DNA from: Niallia nealsonii
Lineage (GTDB): Bacteria; Bacillota; Bacilli; Bacillales; Cytobacillaceae
NCBI RefSeq assembly: GCF_002835805.1
Contig: NZ_PISE01000003.1
Coordinates: forward strand, 124,001 to 188,000
Length of the DNA stretch: 64,000 nt
Direction of reading: 5' to 3'
In this document: positions 26,979-35,380 of the stretch, in pieces
Layout: the number at the start of each line of letters is the position of its first letter
Position numbering within the stretch: position 1 is the stretch's first letter
The notes under the pieces: model-generated
Seen by the model: the letters and a program-made list of their open reading frames with translations, nothing else
The model's database searches: none
What the model was told of the DNA's origin: nothing
Translations under genes and position numbers: made by a program

Positions 26979-27009
26979 TAAATATAAAAAGAGCACTAAT
27001 TATTTCATA

Positions 27010-27050
27010 AATAAAACAGGGAGAAAAAAACTTCTCCCTGTTTTATTTTT
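27010..27050 (+). terminator. Terminator after asnO
   Basis: AATAAAACAGGGAGAA and TTCTCCCTGTTTTATT form a 16-bp stem over a short A-rich loop, followed by a T run. Confidence 0.9.
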
Positions 27051-27054
27051 TGGG

Positions 27055-27083
27055 TATGAAAGGAACGTTTGTTCGGTTATAAT
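27055..27083 (+). promoter_or_regulatory. alkC promoter overlapped by a LexA-like box
   Basis: A consensus -10 TATAAT (27078-27083) with a weak -35 TATGAA (27055-27060), spacer 17 nt. GGAACGTTTGTTCG (27062-27075) fills the spacer and matches CGAACNNNNGTTCG at 13 of 14 positions (perfect GAAC-N4-GTTC palindrome). Binding of LexA would occlude RNA polymerase. Confidence 0.65.
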
Positions 27084-27114
27084 AGAAAGGACAAAGAGGA
27101 TAAAAGGTGATAAT

Positions 27115-28191
27115 ATGGAGCCATTAAAAAATATATACAATACATTATTTTTACAGAAGTTAGCCCAAGCAATCAAAACAGAATATATAGACTTTCATGA
27201 ACAGGAGTTTATCGAGTTAGCAGTGCAAGATGATTGGGAAGAGCTTGCCTTAAAGGAGAGAATGCGCCGCATCACAATTTCTTTACATAAGACCATCCCA
27301 TTAGAGTATACGGAGGTGCTTGATTGCTTTTACAAAGCTGCCCCAAAATTTACAGGACTAGCAGGCATTATTTTTCCTGATTATGTAGAAGTATATGGAC
27401 GCGAGTATTGGGAGGAATCTATCTCTGCTTTAGAATATTTCACCGAATACTCAACTTCAGAGTTTGCCGTCCGTCCCTATTTATTGTTGGATCAAACGAC
27501 AATGCTGGATCAGATGAAAATTTGGGCAAAAAGCGAAAATGAACATATTCGCAGATTGGCAAGCGAAGGATGCCGCCCCCGGTTGCCATGGGGCATGTCC
27601 ATTCCTGCTTTAAAGAAGGATCCTTTTCCAATATTACCTATTCTAGAAATGTTAAAAGCGGATGAGTCTTTATATGTTCGCAAAAGTGTTGCTAATAGTT
27701 TAAATGATATTTCAAAAACACATCCTGACCTAATGATAGAGATTGCACAACGATGGTATGGACATAATCCACATACAAACTGGATTATAAAGCATGCATC
27801 GAGAACACTGCTGAAAAAGGGAGATATTCGAGCTTTGCGGATTTTCGGCTATCAAAATAGCGAAGGTGTAGAAATAACAGATTTTATTTGCAGAGGAACT
27901 ACGCTGAGAATCGGAGAAAGTCTTAATTTTTCCTTTCAAGCTGCTTCTGCTTATGAGAAAAAATTAAGGATAGAATATGCAATTGATTATGTAAAAGCAA
28001 ATGGAAAAAGAAATCGCAAAGTGTTTCATTTATCAGAAACTGTTTTGCACCAAGGTGAAAAAAGACGTTATGAAAAAACACATGTATTTAAAGATCTAAC
28101 AACAAGAAAACATTATGCGGGTATGCATACGCTAACTATTTTTGTGAATGGTGAAAGGAAAAAAGAGATTGATTTTGAAGTGGAAAAATAG
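27115..28191 (+). CDS. alkC: AlkC-type DNA alkylation repair glycosylase
   Basis: 358 aa. AlkC glycosylases excise N3-alkylated purines using a HEAT-like repeat fold without base flipping. Family features: N-terminal MEPLKNIYNTLFLQKLA, EVYGREYWEESISALEYFTE, FAVRPYLL, the highly conserved RRLASEGCRPRLPWG, and the repeat VRKSVANSLNDISK. Residues about 245-358 form a β-rich Ig-like domain (RIGESLNFSFQAASAYEKKL, LTIFVNGERKKEIDFEVEK), known from longer AlkC proteins. AAAGGTGA precedes ATG 27115. It is monocistronic, with a LexA-like box in its promoter. Confidence 0.88.
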   Translation: MEPLKNIYNTLFLQKLAQAIKTEYIDFHEQEFIELAVQDDWEELALKERMRRITISLHKTIPLEYTEVLDCFYKAAPKFTGLAGIIFPDYVEVYGREYWEESISALEYFTEYSTSEFAVRPYLLLDQTTMLDQMKIWAKSENEHIRRLASEGCRPRLPWGMSIPALKKDPFPILPILEMLKADESLYVRKSVANSLNDISKTHPDLMIEIAQRWYGHNPHTNWIIKHASRTLLKKGDIRALRIFGYQNSEGVEITDFICRGTTLRIGESLNFSFQAASAYEKKLRIEYAIDYVKANGKRNRKVFHLSETVLHQGEKRRYEKTHVFKDLTTRKHYAGMHTLTIFVNGERKKEIDFEVEK

Positions 28192-28264
28192 CAAAAAAGG
28201 GGTTGAATGAAAACAGTTGACTATTGAGAATGACGAAGAGAGCGAGCGTTTTTTGGGCAGCATG

Positions 28265-28293
28265 AAAAGAGGCTGTAATTGTATCAGCCTCTT
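28265..28293 (-). terminator. Terminator of the EamA-transporter gene
   Basis: AAGAGGCTG and CAGCCTCTT form a 9-bp stem (28267-28275 with 28285-28293), overlapping the stop codon region. Only a short T run (TTTT) follows on the minus strand. Confidence 0.65.
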
Positions 28294-29197
28294 AAACAGC
28301 TTCCTTTTTTTGTCTGATTTCTCGTTTTTGCTGCTGCTGTAGAAGAAAAAAGAATACACCACAAAGGACAAGCAATCCGCCGGCAATTTGCCAGCCAACT
28401 AATGTTTCTCCTAATAATAGAATGGCTAGTATAGTAGCACCTACTGGTTCTCCTAATATGCTCATAGAAATCGTGGTGGCATTTACATAATTAAGGAGCC
28501 AATTGTTAATAACATGTGCAATAGTCGGAACAATGGCAAGCAATAGAAAAATTCCCCATTCTTTAGAAGGATATCCTGTTAAATGTTCCCCGATTATTAA
28601 GTTGTAAATGGTTAACAAACATGCCGCAAAAAAGAAGACGGTGCATGTGTAAATCCAATGAGACATCTTTTTGACAATGCTTTGGCCAATCAGCAAATAG
28701 CCAACTACTGCAATAACACTTAAAAAAGAACAAATATCGCCAAGGAGTGCTTTACTATCCAATGTAATATCTCCCCAGCCAATCATCATTGCTCCTATTA
28801 TCGCCATTCCCATTGTCATGATGGCTGAGGAGGTTGTACGTTCTCGAAAGAAGAGAAATCCCCCCAATAAGGAGATAATCGGCTGCAGTGCTAGAATAAT
28901 CGTCGAACTTGCAACAGTTGTCAATTTTAAGGAAGTAAACCATAAAGCAAAATGCAAGGCCAAAAAGGTTCCCGAAAAAAATAAAAGCCGCCAATCATGT
29001 TTTGTTAATTTTTTAAATTCCTGTCTATTTAAATACACCATTGGAAGCATCAAGCCACATGCGAGCCACATGCGATACATGCTTAAAATGGTGGCAGGTG
29101 AATCAGACCACTTAACAAAAATGGCAGAAAAAGAAATAGCAATAATAGAAATAAGCAATGGCAGCCCAATGGACTTTGAATTATTTGTCTGCTCCAC
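28292..29197 (-). CDS. DMT-superfamily transporter (EamA domain)
   Basis: 301-aa exporter-like permease with ten predicted helices in two EamA repeats of about 140 residues. The first repeat has SMYRMWLACGLMLP and ALHFALWFTSLKLTTVASST, then QPIISLLGGFLFFRE. The second has HVINNWLLNYVNATTISMS, then GEPVGATILAILLLGE. Both show the internal Gly/Pro pattern of the family. Substrate unknown (amino-acid or metabolite efflux in relatives). The start is GTG at 29197, supported by AGGAGG upstream. Hydrophilic basic C-terminus QQKREIRQKKEAV. It is convergent with alkC. Confidence 0.9.
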   Translation of the reverse strand: MEQTNNSKSIGLPLLISIIAISFSAIFVKWSDSPATILSMYRMWLACGLMLPMVYLNRQEFKKLTKHDWRLLFFSGTFLALHFALWFTSLKLTTVASSTIILALQPIISLLGGFLFFRERTTSSAIMTMGMAIIGAMMIGWGDITLDSKALLGDICSFLSVIAVVGYLLIGQSIVKKMSHWIYTCTVFFFAACLLTIYNLIIGEHLTGYPSKEWGIFLLLAIVPTIAHVINNWLLNYVNATTISMSILGEPVGATILAILLLGETLVGWQIAGGLLVLCGVFFFLLQQQQKREIRQKKEAV

Positions 29198-29313
29198 TAT
29201 AGTCCTCCTGTATTTACTCTAATGTATAATAGTAAATATAGTACTTATCATTAGGTTAAACAAGAAGATTATCGCAATTTAAGGAATATCCTTCTATTTT
29301 TAAAAATCTGAAA

Positions 29314-31074
29314 TCATCGTGCAAAAGACAGAATGTTGCTTTCATACGGTTTCATTACAACCGTCAGCTCTTGTGCTTCAGCAGCATATTCATGGTGATT
29401 TATAAGCATCGTAATTTTTTTTCCTTTTAATGAAAATGGCAATGTATAATGAATTTCTTGGTCGCTATGATTAAGAATGACAACGATATACTCTGAGTCA
29501 TTTTCTTTATAATAAGCAAAACATTTATCAATTGGCGGAAGAAAGTACAGCGGTCCGTCGAATGTCAAAAGTGGTGTTTCTTTGCGAATTCGTATTAATG
29601 TTTTTATATAATTTTTAAAATCTAAATCATGATGTTCCTCCTGCCAAGGCATGCATTTGCGGCAGCCAGGATCACTGCCCCCATCTAAACCGATTTCATC
29701 TCCATAATAAATGCATGGAGTTCCAGGATAGGTCATTAAAAAAGTAAATAATAGTTTCACCCGTTCTTTGCGATACTGGCATTCATTTAAAATGCGAGGA
29801 GTATCATGGCTGCCTACAATATTAAATAGCAGATGATTTACATTATCTGAGTACTGTTGAAGAATGGTAGTAATATCTTCAATGAACTGCTGCGCAGACA
29901 GCATATCATATGCAAAAAACTGCAGTGATTTGCTTAACACGGGATAGTTCATAACCGAATCAAATTGATCTCCTCTAAGCCAAGGCAATGCATCATGCCA
30001 AACTTCTCCTAAAATAAACAAGTCTGGTTTTATAGCTTTTACAGTAGAGCGGAATTCCCTCCAAAAGCAGTGGTCTATTTCATTTGCTACGTCTAATCTC
30101 CAGCCATCAATATTGCATTCTGTAATCCAGTAAGAAGCAATTTCAAATAAATATTTTTTTACTTCTGGATTGGATGTATTTAATTTTGGCATATTTTCAT
30201 AAAATCCAAATGTTTCATAATGAAAGCCATTTTCCTCTCTAACAGGGAATTGATTAATATGAAACCAATCTTTATATGGTGAATTTTCTCCATTAACAAG
30301 CACATCTTGAAATGGTGGAAACTGGTCACTGCTATGATTAAATACGGCATCAAGCATTACACGTATGCCTCTGTTATGACACTCCTCTACAAGTCTGCGG
30401 AAAAGATCAATATCTCCAAATTGTGGATCTATCTTAAAATAATCAATGGTATCGTATTTATGATTGCTTTTTGCATAGAAAATGGGGGTAAGATAGATTC
30501 CAGTAATGCCTAAATCCTCGAGATAATCTAATGCTTCCATGATTCCTTGAAAGTCGCCGCCAAAAAAATTCGTTAAATTTGGTTCCTCTTCTCCCCAGCC
30601 AACTGTATGATCAGGATTTAAAGAGGCATTGCCATTACGGAAACGCTCTGGGAAAATTTGATACCAAATTGTTTCATACACCCACTTGGGAGGAGAAAAC
30701 AAATCCTTTTTATGCATATAAGGAAAACAAAAATACCAGCCAGTATCTTCTGGAATAAAGGGAGAAAATCCTTTTTCCGTTAAAGTGATTTGCTGTTCAT
30801 CGTTTTTTAAAATAAAACCATAACGAACTCGTTTATGGTCGGACTTAATGGCAGTTTGCCAATAGTCAAATAAACCATCGCTTCCAGTTTTTTTCATGCC
30901 TTGGCGAAAGGTTACCCACCGATAGTCTGACGTTTCATATTGATCCCCATAAATTATTTCAATTTCAGATACATTTTCTTTTTTTGTACGAATACGGATA
31001 TGCAAAGTTTCAGAATCATGAAGATAGCAATAGTTATCAACAGCTCTATGATAAATCGATGTTAAATCAATCAT
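29314..31074 (-). CDS. GH13 neopullulanase/cyclomaltodextrinase-type α-glycosidase
   Basis: 586 aa, intracellular (no signal peptide). An N-terminal β-domain (about 1-120), typical of the GH13_20 group, precedes the TIM barrel. Conserved regions: region I DAVFNHSSD, nucleophile Asp in DGWRLDVANEID, acid/base Glu in LGEVWHD, and the third Asp in NIVGSHDTPRI. The N-domain mediates dimerisation in homologues, which cleave cyclodextrins, pullulan and maltodextrins. Length agrees with that class (about 585-590). AAGGAGAG precedes ATG 31074 at a long spacing. No maltose transporter genes adjoin it here. Confidence 0.92.
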   Translation of the reverse strand: MIDLTSIYHRAVDNYCYLHDSETLHIRIRTKKENVSEIEIIYGDQYETSDYRWVTFRQGMKKTGSDGLFDYWQTAIKSDHKRVRYGFILKNDEQQITLTEKGFSPFIPEDTGWYFCFPYMHKKDLFSPPKWVYETIWYQIFPERFRNGNASLNPDHTVGWGEEEPNLTNFFGGDFQGIMEALDYLEDLGITGIYLTPIFYAKSNHKYDTIDYFKIDPQFGDIDLFRRLVEECHNRGIRVMLDAVFNHSSDQFPPFQDVLVNGENSPYKDWFHINQFPVREENGFHYETFGFYENMPKLNTSNPEVKKYLFEIASYWITECNIDGWRLDVANEIDHCFWREFRSTVKAIKPDLFILGEVWHDALPWLRGDQFDSVMNYPVLSKSLQFFAYDMLSAQQFIEDITTILQQYSDNVNHLLFNIVGSHDTPRILNECQYRKERVKLLFTFLMTYPGTPCIYYGDEIGLDGGSDPGCRKCMPWQEEHHDLDFKNYIKTLIRIRKETPLLTFDGPLYFLPPIDKCFAYYKENDSEYIVVILNHSDQEIHYTLPFSLKGKKITMLINHHEYAAEAQELTVVMKPYESNILSFAR

Positions 31075-31261
31075 TATATTCTCTCTCTCCTTAAAGAAAA
31101 CTTTTCCATATTGTTGCCAAAATTACTAGGTTTTAAAAGGAGAACTTGAGAAATAATTAGGATATTTATAGGTTTATAGAAGAGTCTGATCAGCTAAAAT
31201 GAATAAACATAGGCTTTTTTCGTAAACATTATTGTTTTAACGAAAAAAATGGAAGGAATAG

Positions 31262-31424
31262 GATTAAGTAGACGTAGTACCCGTAGACTCCTGTGGGAAT
31301 GGGAGAAAGACAAGACCTAAGCAGAAGCGCGTATGCGACGAGGAGGAGCGGCGTTCACCCATGGAAAGTGAAGTGTATTTCATCTGCATGTTTAAAAGCA
31401 ACAATCTTTTATACAACAGGGTGA
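31262..31424 (+). repeat. Family C repeat, decayed Bacillaceae dispersed element
   Basis: Contains CCGTAGACTCCTGTGGGAAT, GCGACGAGGAGGAGCGGCG, CATGGAAAGTGAAG and CAACAGGGTG. From memory, these are degenerate forms of a repeat common in Bacillaceae intergenic DNA (GTAGACTCCTGCGGGA ... GCGACGAGGAGG ... GGAAAGCGAAG). It occupies the 413-bp gap between the amylase gene and the SDR gene; the rest of the gap holds only the SDR terminator. No ORF, no intact inverted termini. Confidence 0.65.
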
Positions 31425-31429
31425 ACATA

Positions 31430-31463
31430 AAAAAGGATAGCTTCCATTATAGGAAGTCTACCC
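31430..31463 (-). terminator. Terminator of the SDR gene
   Basis: On the minus strand GGGTAGACTTCC pairs with GGAAGCTATCC (minor internal mismatches) around TATAAT, followed by TTTTTT. Confidence 0.75.
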
Positions 31464-31487
31464 TGTTAACAAATGAAATGGCATCAT

Positions 31488-32357
31488 TTAACCATTAACA
31501 ATTGTTCCGCCATTTACATGGATAACTTGTCCACTTACATAGCTGGAATCTTCACTGGCTAAATATACATATGCTGGTGCGAGTTCATTTGGTTGTCCAG
31601 CGCGTCCAAATGGTGCATTGGAGCCAAATGTTGAGACTTTTTCACTGTCGAATGTAGAAGGAATTAATGGTGTCCAAATTGGTCCAGGTGCTACACCATT
31701 TACCCGAATGCCTTGTTGTGCCAATGATTGGGATAAGGATCGGGTAAAGGAAGTGATGGCTCCTTTAGTCGATGAATAATCAAGCAATGTTTCATTTCCT
31801 TGATAGGCAGTAATCGATGTTGTATTAATAATGCTGTCACCTGACTTGAGGTGGGGAAGAGCAGCCTTGGTCAAATAAAACATGGAAAAAATATTTGTGC
31901 GGAATGTTTTTTCTAATTGTTCTGCTGTTATATCTAATAAGCTGTTTTGTGGATGTTGTTCTGCTGCATTATTGACTAAAATATTAATCGCTCCAAATTC
32001 AGCTTTCGTTTTTTCCACTACTGATTTACAAAAAGATTCGTCGCCTATATCTCCTGCAATAGTCAGGCATTGTACTCCTTCAGCTTCGACCAATTCTTTT
32101 GTTTTTTGAGCATCATCATGTTCATTTAAATAGACAATAACGACATTTGCGCCTTCTTTTGCATAATAAATGCTGACAGAACGGCCAATGCCGCTGTCGC
32201 CGCCTGTTATGATAGCTGTTTTTCCAGCTAGCTTGCCAGAACCTTTATAATTTGGACTAACTTCAGTTGGAGATGGGTTCATTTCCGTTTGAAGTCCTGG
32301 TTGTTGATTTTGGTGTTGCGGAGGGAAAGTTTTCTGTTGATTTTGGCTGTTGCTCAT
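31488..32357 (-). CDS. SDR-family stress dehydrogenase (YhdF/YhxD/YdaD-like)
   Basis: 289-aa short-chain dehydrogenase. The Gln/Pro/Asn-rich N-terminal extension (residues 1-43) is characteristic of the general-stress SDR group. The Rossmann motif is TGGDSGIGR, cofactor motif NNAAEQ, catalytic Ser in INTTSITAYQG and Tyr-x3-Lys in DYSSTKGA; GPIWTPLIPST follows. NAD(P)-dependent; substrate unknown. B. subtilis relatives belong to the SigB regulon, and a SigB-like promoter (32396-32419) precedes this gene. Monocistronic. Confidence 0.9.
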   Translation of the reverse strand: MSNSQNQQKTFPPQHQNQQPGLQTEMNPSPTEVSPNYKGSGKLAGKTAIITGGDSGIGRSVSIYYAKEGANVVIVYLNEHDDAQKTKELVEAEGVQCLTIAGDIGDESFCKSVVEKTKAEFGAINILVNNAAEQHPQNSLLDITAEQLEKTFRTNIFSMFYLTKAALPHLKSGDSIINTTSITAYQGNETLLDYSSTKGAITSFTRSLSQSLAQQGIRVNGVAPGPIWTPLIPSTFDSEKVSTFGSNAPFGRAGQPNELAPAYVYLASEDSSYVSGQVIHVNGGTIVNG

Positions 32358-32395
32358 ATATAGTCACTCCTTTGATTTCTTGTATGTTGTCTATT

Positions 32396-32419
32396 TTTCC
32401 CTAAAAAGCAAGGATAAAC
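32396..32419 (-). promoter_or_regulatory. SigB-like promoter of the SDR gene
   Basis: Reading on the minus strand: GTTTAT, 12 nt, GGGAAA. The SigB consensus is GTTTAA-N12-15-GGGTAT. It lies about 40 nt upstream of the start codon and fits the known stress regulation of this SDR group. Confidence 0.55.
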
Positions 32420-32487
32420 ATGGAAATAATAGGAGAGAAAAAGGAGGTTTATAAGTGGGGAAGGGGGGAATAAATAAAATTTCAAAT

Positions 32488-32517
32488 TAAAAAACCCTCC
32501 AATGCAGGAGGGAGTTT
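32488..32517 (-). terminator. Terminator of the yajQ/yitK gene
   Basis: Minus strand CTCCCTCC pairs with GGAGGG around TGCATT, followed by a run of T residues. Confidence 0.82.
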
Positions 32518-32520
32518 GAT

Positions 32521-33012
32521 TTAGCGATAGTTGACAAATTGAACATCAACAGTAATTTTAGAGTCTCTTACAGCTGCAATAATTTGCTGCAAGTCATCAC
32601 GGCTTTTTGCAGTGACGCGAATTTGATCATCTTGAATTTGGCTTTTTACTTTTAGTCCGCTGTTTTTAATAAGAGTATTAATAATTTTTGCATTATCTTT
32701 ATCTATGCCTTGTACTAATTTTGCACGTTGGCGAACAGTGCCGCCAGACGCACCTTCGATTTTCCCATAATCAAGGTTTTTGATAGGTATTCCGCGTTTA
32801 ATCATTTTACTGATTAAGACATCTTTTAATTGCTCCAATTTATACTCATCATCTGAAACAAGGACAAGTTCTTCTTTATCTAAAGAAATGGTGCTTTTGC
32901 TCCCTTTAAAGTCATAGCGTGTTTGAATTTCCTTCATTGCAATTTGAATTGCATTTGAGACTTCTGACATATCTACTTTAGAGACTATATCAAATGAGCT
33001 TTCTTTTGCCAT
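32521..33012 (-). CDS. yitK: YajQ-family nucleotide-binding protein (YitK)
   Basis: 163 aa, full-length YajQ/UPF0234 protein. Members bind nucleotides, and some bind cyclic di-GMP. Two ferredoxin-like domains are visible in [20 protein letters not shown] with [10 protein letters not shown], and in [21 protein letters not shown] with [20 protein letters not shown]. The exact ligand cannot be inferred. AGGAGG precedes ATG 33012. It is divergent from yitL, as in B. subtilis. Confidence 0.93.
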   Translation of the reverse strand: MAKESSFDIVSKVDMSEVSNAIQIAMKEIQTRYDFKGSKSTISLDKEELVLVSDDEYKLEQLKDVLISKMIKRGIPIKNLDYGKIEGASGGTVRQRAKLVQGIDKDNAKIINTLIKNSGLKVKSQIQDDQIRVTAKSRDDLQQIIAAVRDSKITVDVQFVNYR

Positions 33013-33177
33013 GGAATAAAAACCTCCTGATTTTGGCTAATATCCTGTTTATAATAGGACGGGAATCGGACCTAGCCTTTTCTTTTATGTATGTATTATA
33101 GTAGAATATAGCAGTTGTAACAACTTTGGAGTTAAAAGTTGAAATTTGAATGGATTGGTATTTAAGGAGGACAATAA

Positions 33178-34053
33178 ATGTCTTTAAGAGATTACATGGG
33201 ACAAGCAGTAGTAGCAACAGTTGTTAGAGAAGCGTCATTCGGTTATTTTCTGCAAGTCGAAGCAGATGAGGAAGATATCCTTCTTCATTTTAAGGAAACA
33301 GATCAAAAGTTTGAAATTGGCGATGAGGTTCGCGTTTTTGTTTATACAGATTCACAAGGAAGAGTATGCTCTAGTACGTTTATTCCTAAAATTTCTGTCG
33401 GAACGTATGATTGGGTGAAAGTAACAGACATTAAATCAGGGGTAGGCTGCTTTTTTGATATTGGGCTAAAAAAGGATATGCTTCTAGGCGAGGACGATTT
33501 GCCAGTACATGAAGAAATTTGGCCTGAAGTTGGCGATATGCTGTATAGTACATTAAAAGTGAACCGCAATAATTTATTATATGTCAAAGTGGCGACAGAT
33601 CCAGTCATCGAAAGCATTTCTGTAAAAGCAACTAGAACAGACTACAATAAAAATATTCATGGATTTATTTATCGTACTGCAAAAGTGGGCAGCTGGATTT
33701 ATACAGCTGAAGGATTTAAAGGGTTTATCCATGAAACAGAACGTGGCAAAGAACCAAGACTTGGGGAAAAAGTGGAGGGACGCATTATTGATGTCAAAGA
33801 GGATGGAACGATAAATGTTTCTCTGCTGCCAAGAAAAGAAGAAGCGATGGATAAGGATGCAGAAGTAATTCTTGCTTATTTACATGTGAGAAAAGGTGCT
33901 ATGCCATATGGAGATAAAAGCATGCCAGAAGATATTCAAGAACGCTTCGGCTTAAGCAAGGGCTCCTTTAAACGCGCTTTAGGCAAATTGATGAAAGAAA
34001 AGAAAGTGTATCAAGAGGAAGGCTGGACTTATTTGACAAAAAAAGAAGAGTAG
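33178..34053 (+). CDS. yitL: S1-domain RNA-binding protein (CvfB/YitL family)
   Basis: 291 aa. Repeated S1-like OB folds run through the first two thirds: GQAVVATVVREASFGYFLQV, TYDWVKVTDIKSGVGCFFDI and KVEGRIIDVKEDGTINVSLL. A winged-helix C-terminus follows (EDIQERFGLSKGSFKRALGK). S. aureus CvfB, the characterised homologue, affects virulence gene expression and binds RNA. AAGGAGG precedes ATG 33178. Monocistronic with a strong terminator. Confidence 0.92.
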   Translation: MSLRDYMGQAVVATVVREASFGYFLQVEADEEDILLHFKETDQKFEIGDEVRVFVYTDSQGRVCSSTFIPKISVGTYDWVKVTDIKSGVGCFFDIGLKKDMLLGEDDLPVHEEIWPEVGDMLYSTLKVNRNNLLYVKVATDPVIESISVKATRTDYNKNIHGFIYRTAKVGSWIYTAEGFKGFIHETERGKEPRLGEKVEGRIIDVKEDGTINVSLLPRKEEAMDKDAEVILAYLHVRKGAMPYGDKSMPEDIQERFGLSKGSFKRALGKLMKEKKVYQEEGWTYLTKKEE

Positions 34054-34054
34054 A

Positions 34055-34094
34055 AAAGGAGGAGGAGCTGATTAGAAGAGCTCCTCCCTTTTTT
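34055..34094 (+). terminator. Terminator after yitL
   Basis: AAGGAGGAGGAGCT and AGCTCCTCCCTT form a G/C-rich stem over a 9-nt loop, followed by TTTTTT. Confidence 0.88.
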
Positions 34095-34102
34095 ATTAGC
34101 GA

Positions 34103-34234
34103 TTATAGATGATCTGTTTTTTTGCTGTATTGATGTTTCCCATTTTTTCTGTTTTTTTCACGCATCATATTTTTTTCATGACGCAATGCATTATTGTCTT
34201 TTGCTTTTTTATCATTATCGGTTGTATGGCTCAT
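34103..34234 (-). CDS. Small hydrophilic protein, 43 aa (DUF3941-like)
   Basis: A short ORF starting MSHTTDNDKKAKDNNALRHE and ending NGKHQYSKKTDHL, almost entirely charged and polar with a net basic charge. GGAG lies 7 nt before the ATG. The composition and the KKTDHL ending recall the DUF3941 small proteins of Bacillus; function unknown. It stands alone between yitL (convergent) and the degV gene. Confidence 0.7.
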   Translation of the reverse strand: MSHTTDNDKKAKDNNALRHEKNMMREKNRKNGKHQYSKKTDHL

Positions 34235-34319
34235 ATTGATCTCCTTTCAACATGAAAAGTAAAGTTCCTTGTTAGAACCATCTTATTATTTGTTAAGAAA
34301 GGGGAGATTATGTAATAGC

Positions 34320-35177
34320 CTATTCTTTGCTGTTTAAGAAAAATAGGGCAATCGTATTAGCACCTGTATGGGAGCCAATTGCAGCGCCAATCGCTGAAAT
34401 ATAAACTTCTTTAGGATGAAACTGCTCGATGATCATATTTTTTAGTTCTAGTGCCGTTTGCTCATCATCTGCATGGCTGATGGCCACTGTTTGGCTTGAT
34501 AAATCAGATCCTCGCTCTTCCATAAGCTCTAACATGCGGCGCAGCAATTTCTTTTTTCCTCTCATTTTTTCCAACGGAACGAGTTTGCCATCTTCGACAT
34601 GAAGCAATGGTTTGATTTGTAATAATCCCCCGATAAAAGCAGATGCTTTGGAAACACGCCCCCCTTGTGCCAAGTAATCTAGATCATCTACCGTAAATAA
34701 ATGTTCCATATGATTTGCATAAAACTGCAGAGAAGCAAGTGTTTCTGCAAGATTTTCCCCTGAATTTCTCATAGATACTGCTTTTTGCACAATTAATCCG
34801 CAGCCTAAAGAAACGCATTTTGTATCGAAAATTTTCATTTCAAAGTCTGGGTATTCTTCTTTTACTTGTTCATAAATCATTACCGCTGTCTGAAAAGTCC
34901 CTGAAAGCTCGGAAGAAACAGCGATATATACCCCTGTTTCTTTGTTTTCTGCCATTTGCGTAAAAGTATTTTTAAAAACGACTGGAGAAACTTGAGAAGT
35001 TTTTGGAACCTGCCCATTGCGTATCGCGTCATATACAGATGATGGTGAAATGGATTTTAAATCTTCAAATTCCTCGCCATTTAAGTTCACTTTTAGAGGA
35101 AATAGTACTACAGCATCTTCCTCATAAAAATGTAAAGGTAAATCACAAGCACTATCTGCCATGATTTTAAATGTCAT
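34320..35177 (-). CDS. yitS: DegV-family fatty-acid-binding protein (YitS)
   Basis: 285 aa. DegV/FakB proteins bind a fatty acid and present it to FakA for phosphorylation. N-terminal IMADSACDLP, then KTSQVSP (the loop over the ligand), SSELSGTFQTA, FDTKCVSLGCG, DDLDYLAQGGRVSKASAF, and C-terminal ISAIGAAIGSHTGANTIALF. All landmarks of the family are present. Probably one of several paralogues. Monocistronic; location matches B. subtilis yitS next to yitT. Confidence 0.93.
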   Translation of the reverse strand: MTFKIMADSACDLPLHFYEEDAVVLFPLKVNLNGEEFEDLKSISPSSVYDAIRNGQVPKTSQVSPVVFKNTFTQMAENKETGVYIAVSSELSGTFQTAVMIYEQVKEEYPDFEMKIFDTKCVSLGCGLIVQKAVSMRNSGENLAETLASLQFYANHMEHLFTVDDLDYLAQGGRVSKASAFIGGLLQIKPLLHVEDGKLVPLEKMRGKKKLLRRMLELMEERGSDLSSQTVAISHADDEQTALELKNMIIEQFHPKEVYISAIGAAIGSHTGANTIALFFLNSKE

Positions 35178-35380
35178 AATTGTTCATCTTCTTTCTTAAT
35201 TTTATAAAAAATAATAGTATGGTTAAATTTATGGTATATTGAGTGCTGATATGCTAGTTTTTCCATTATATTATTTAAATAAAGGGGTCATACATAATAA
35301 AAGTGTATATTTTTTTTTGTGAAAAAACAATGTATAGGTAATAGCAATATAGTAAAAATTACTATAAATGGAGGAGACAA

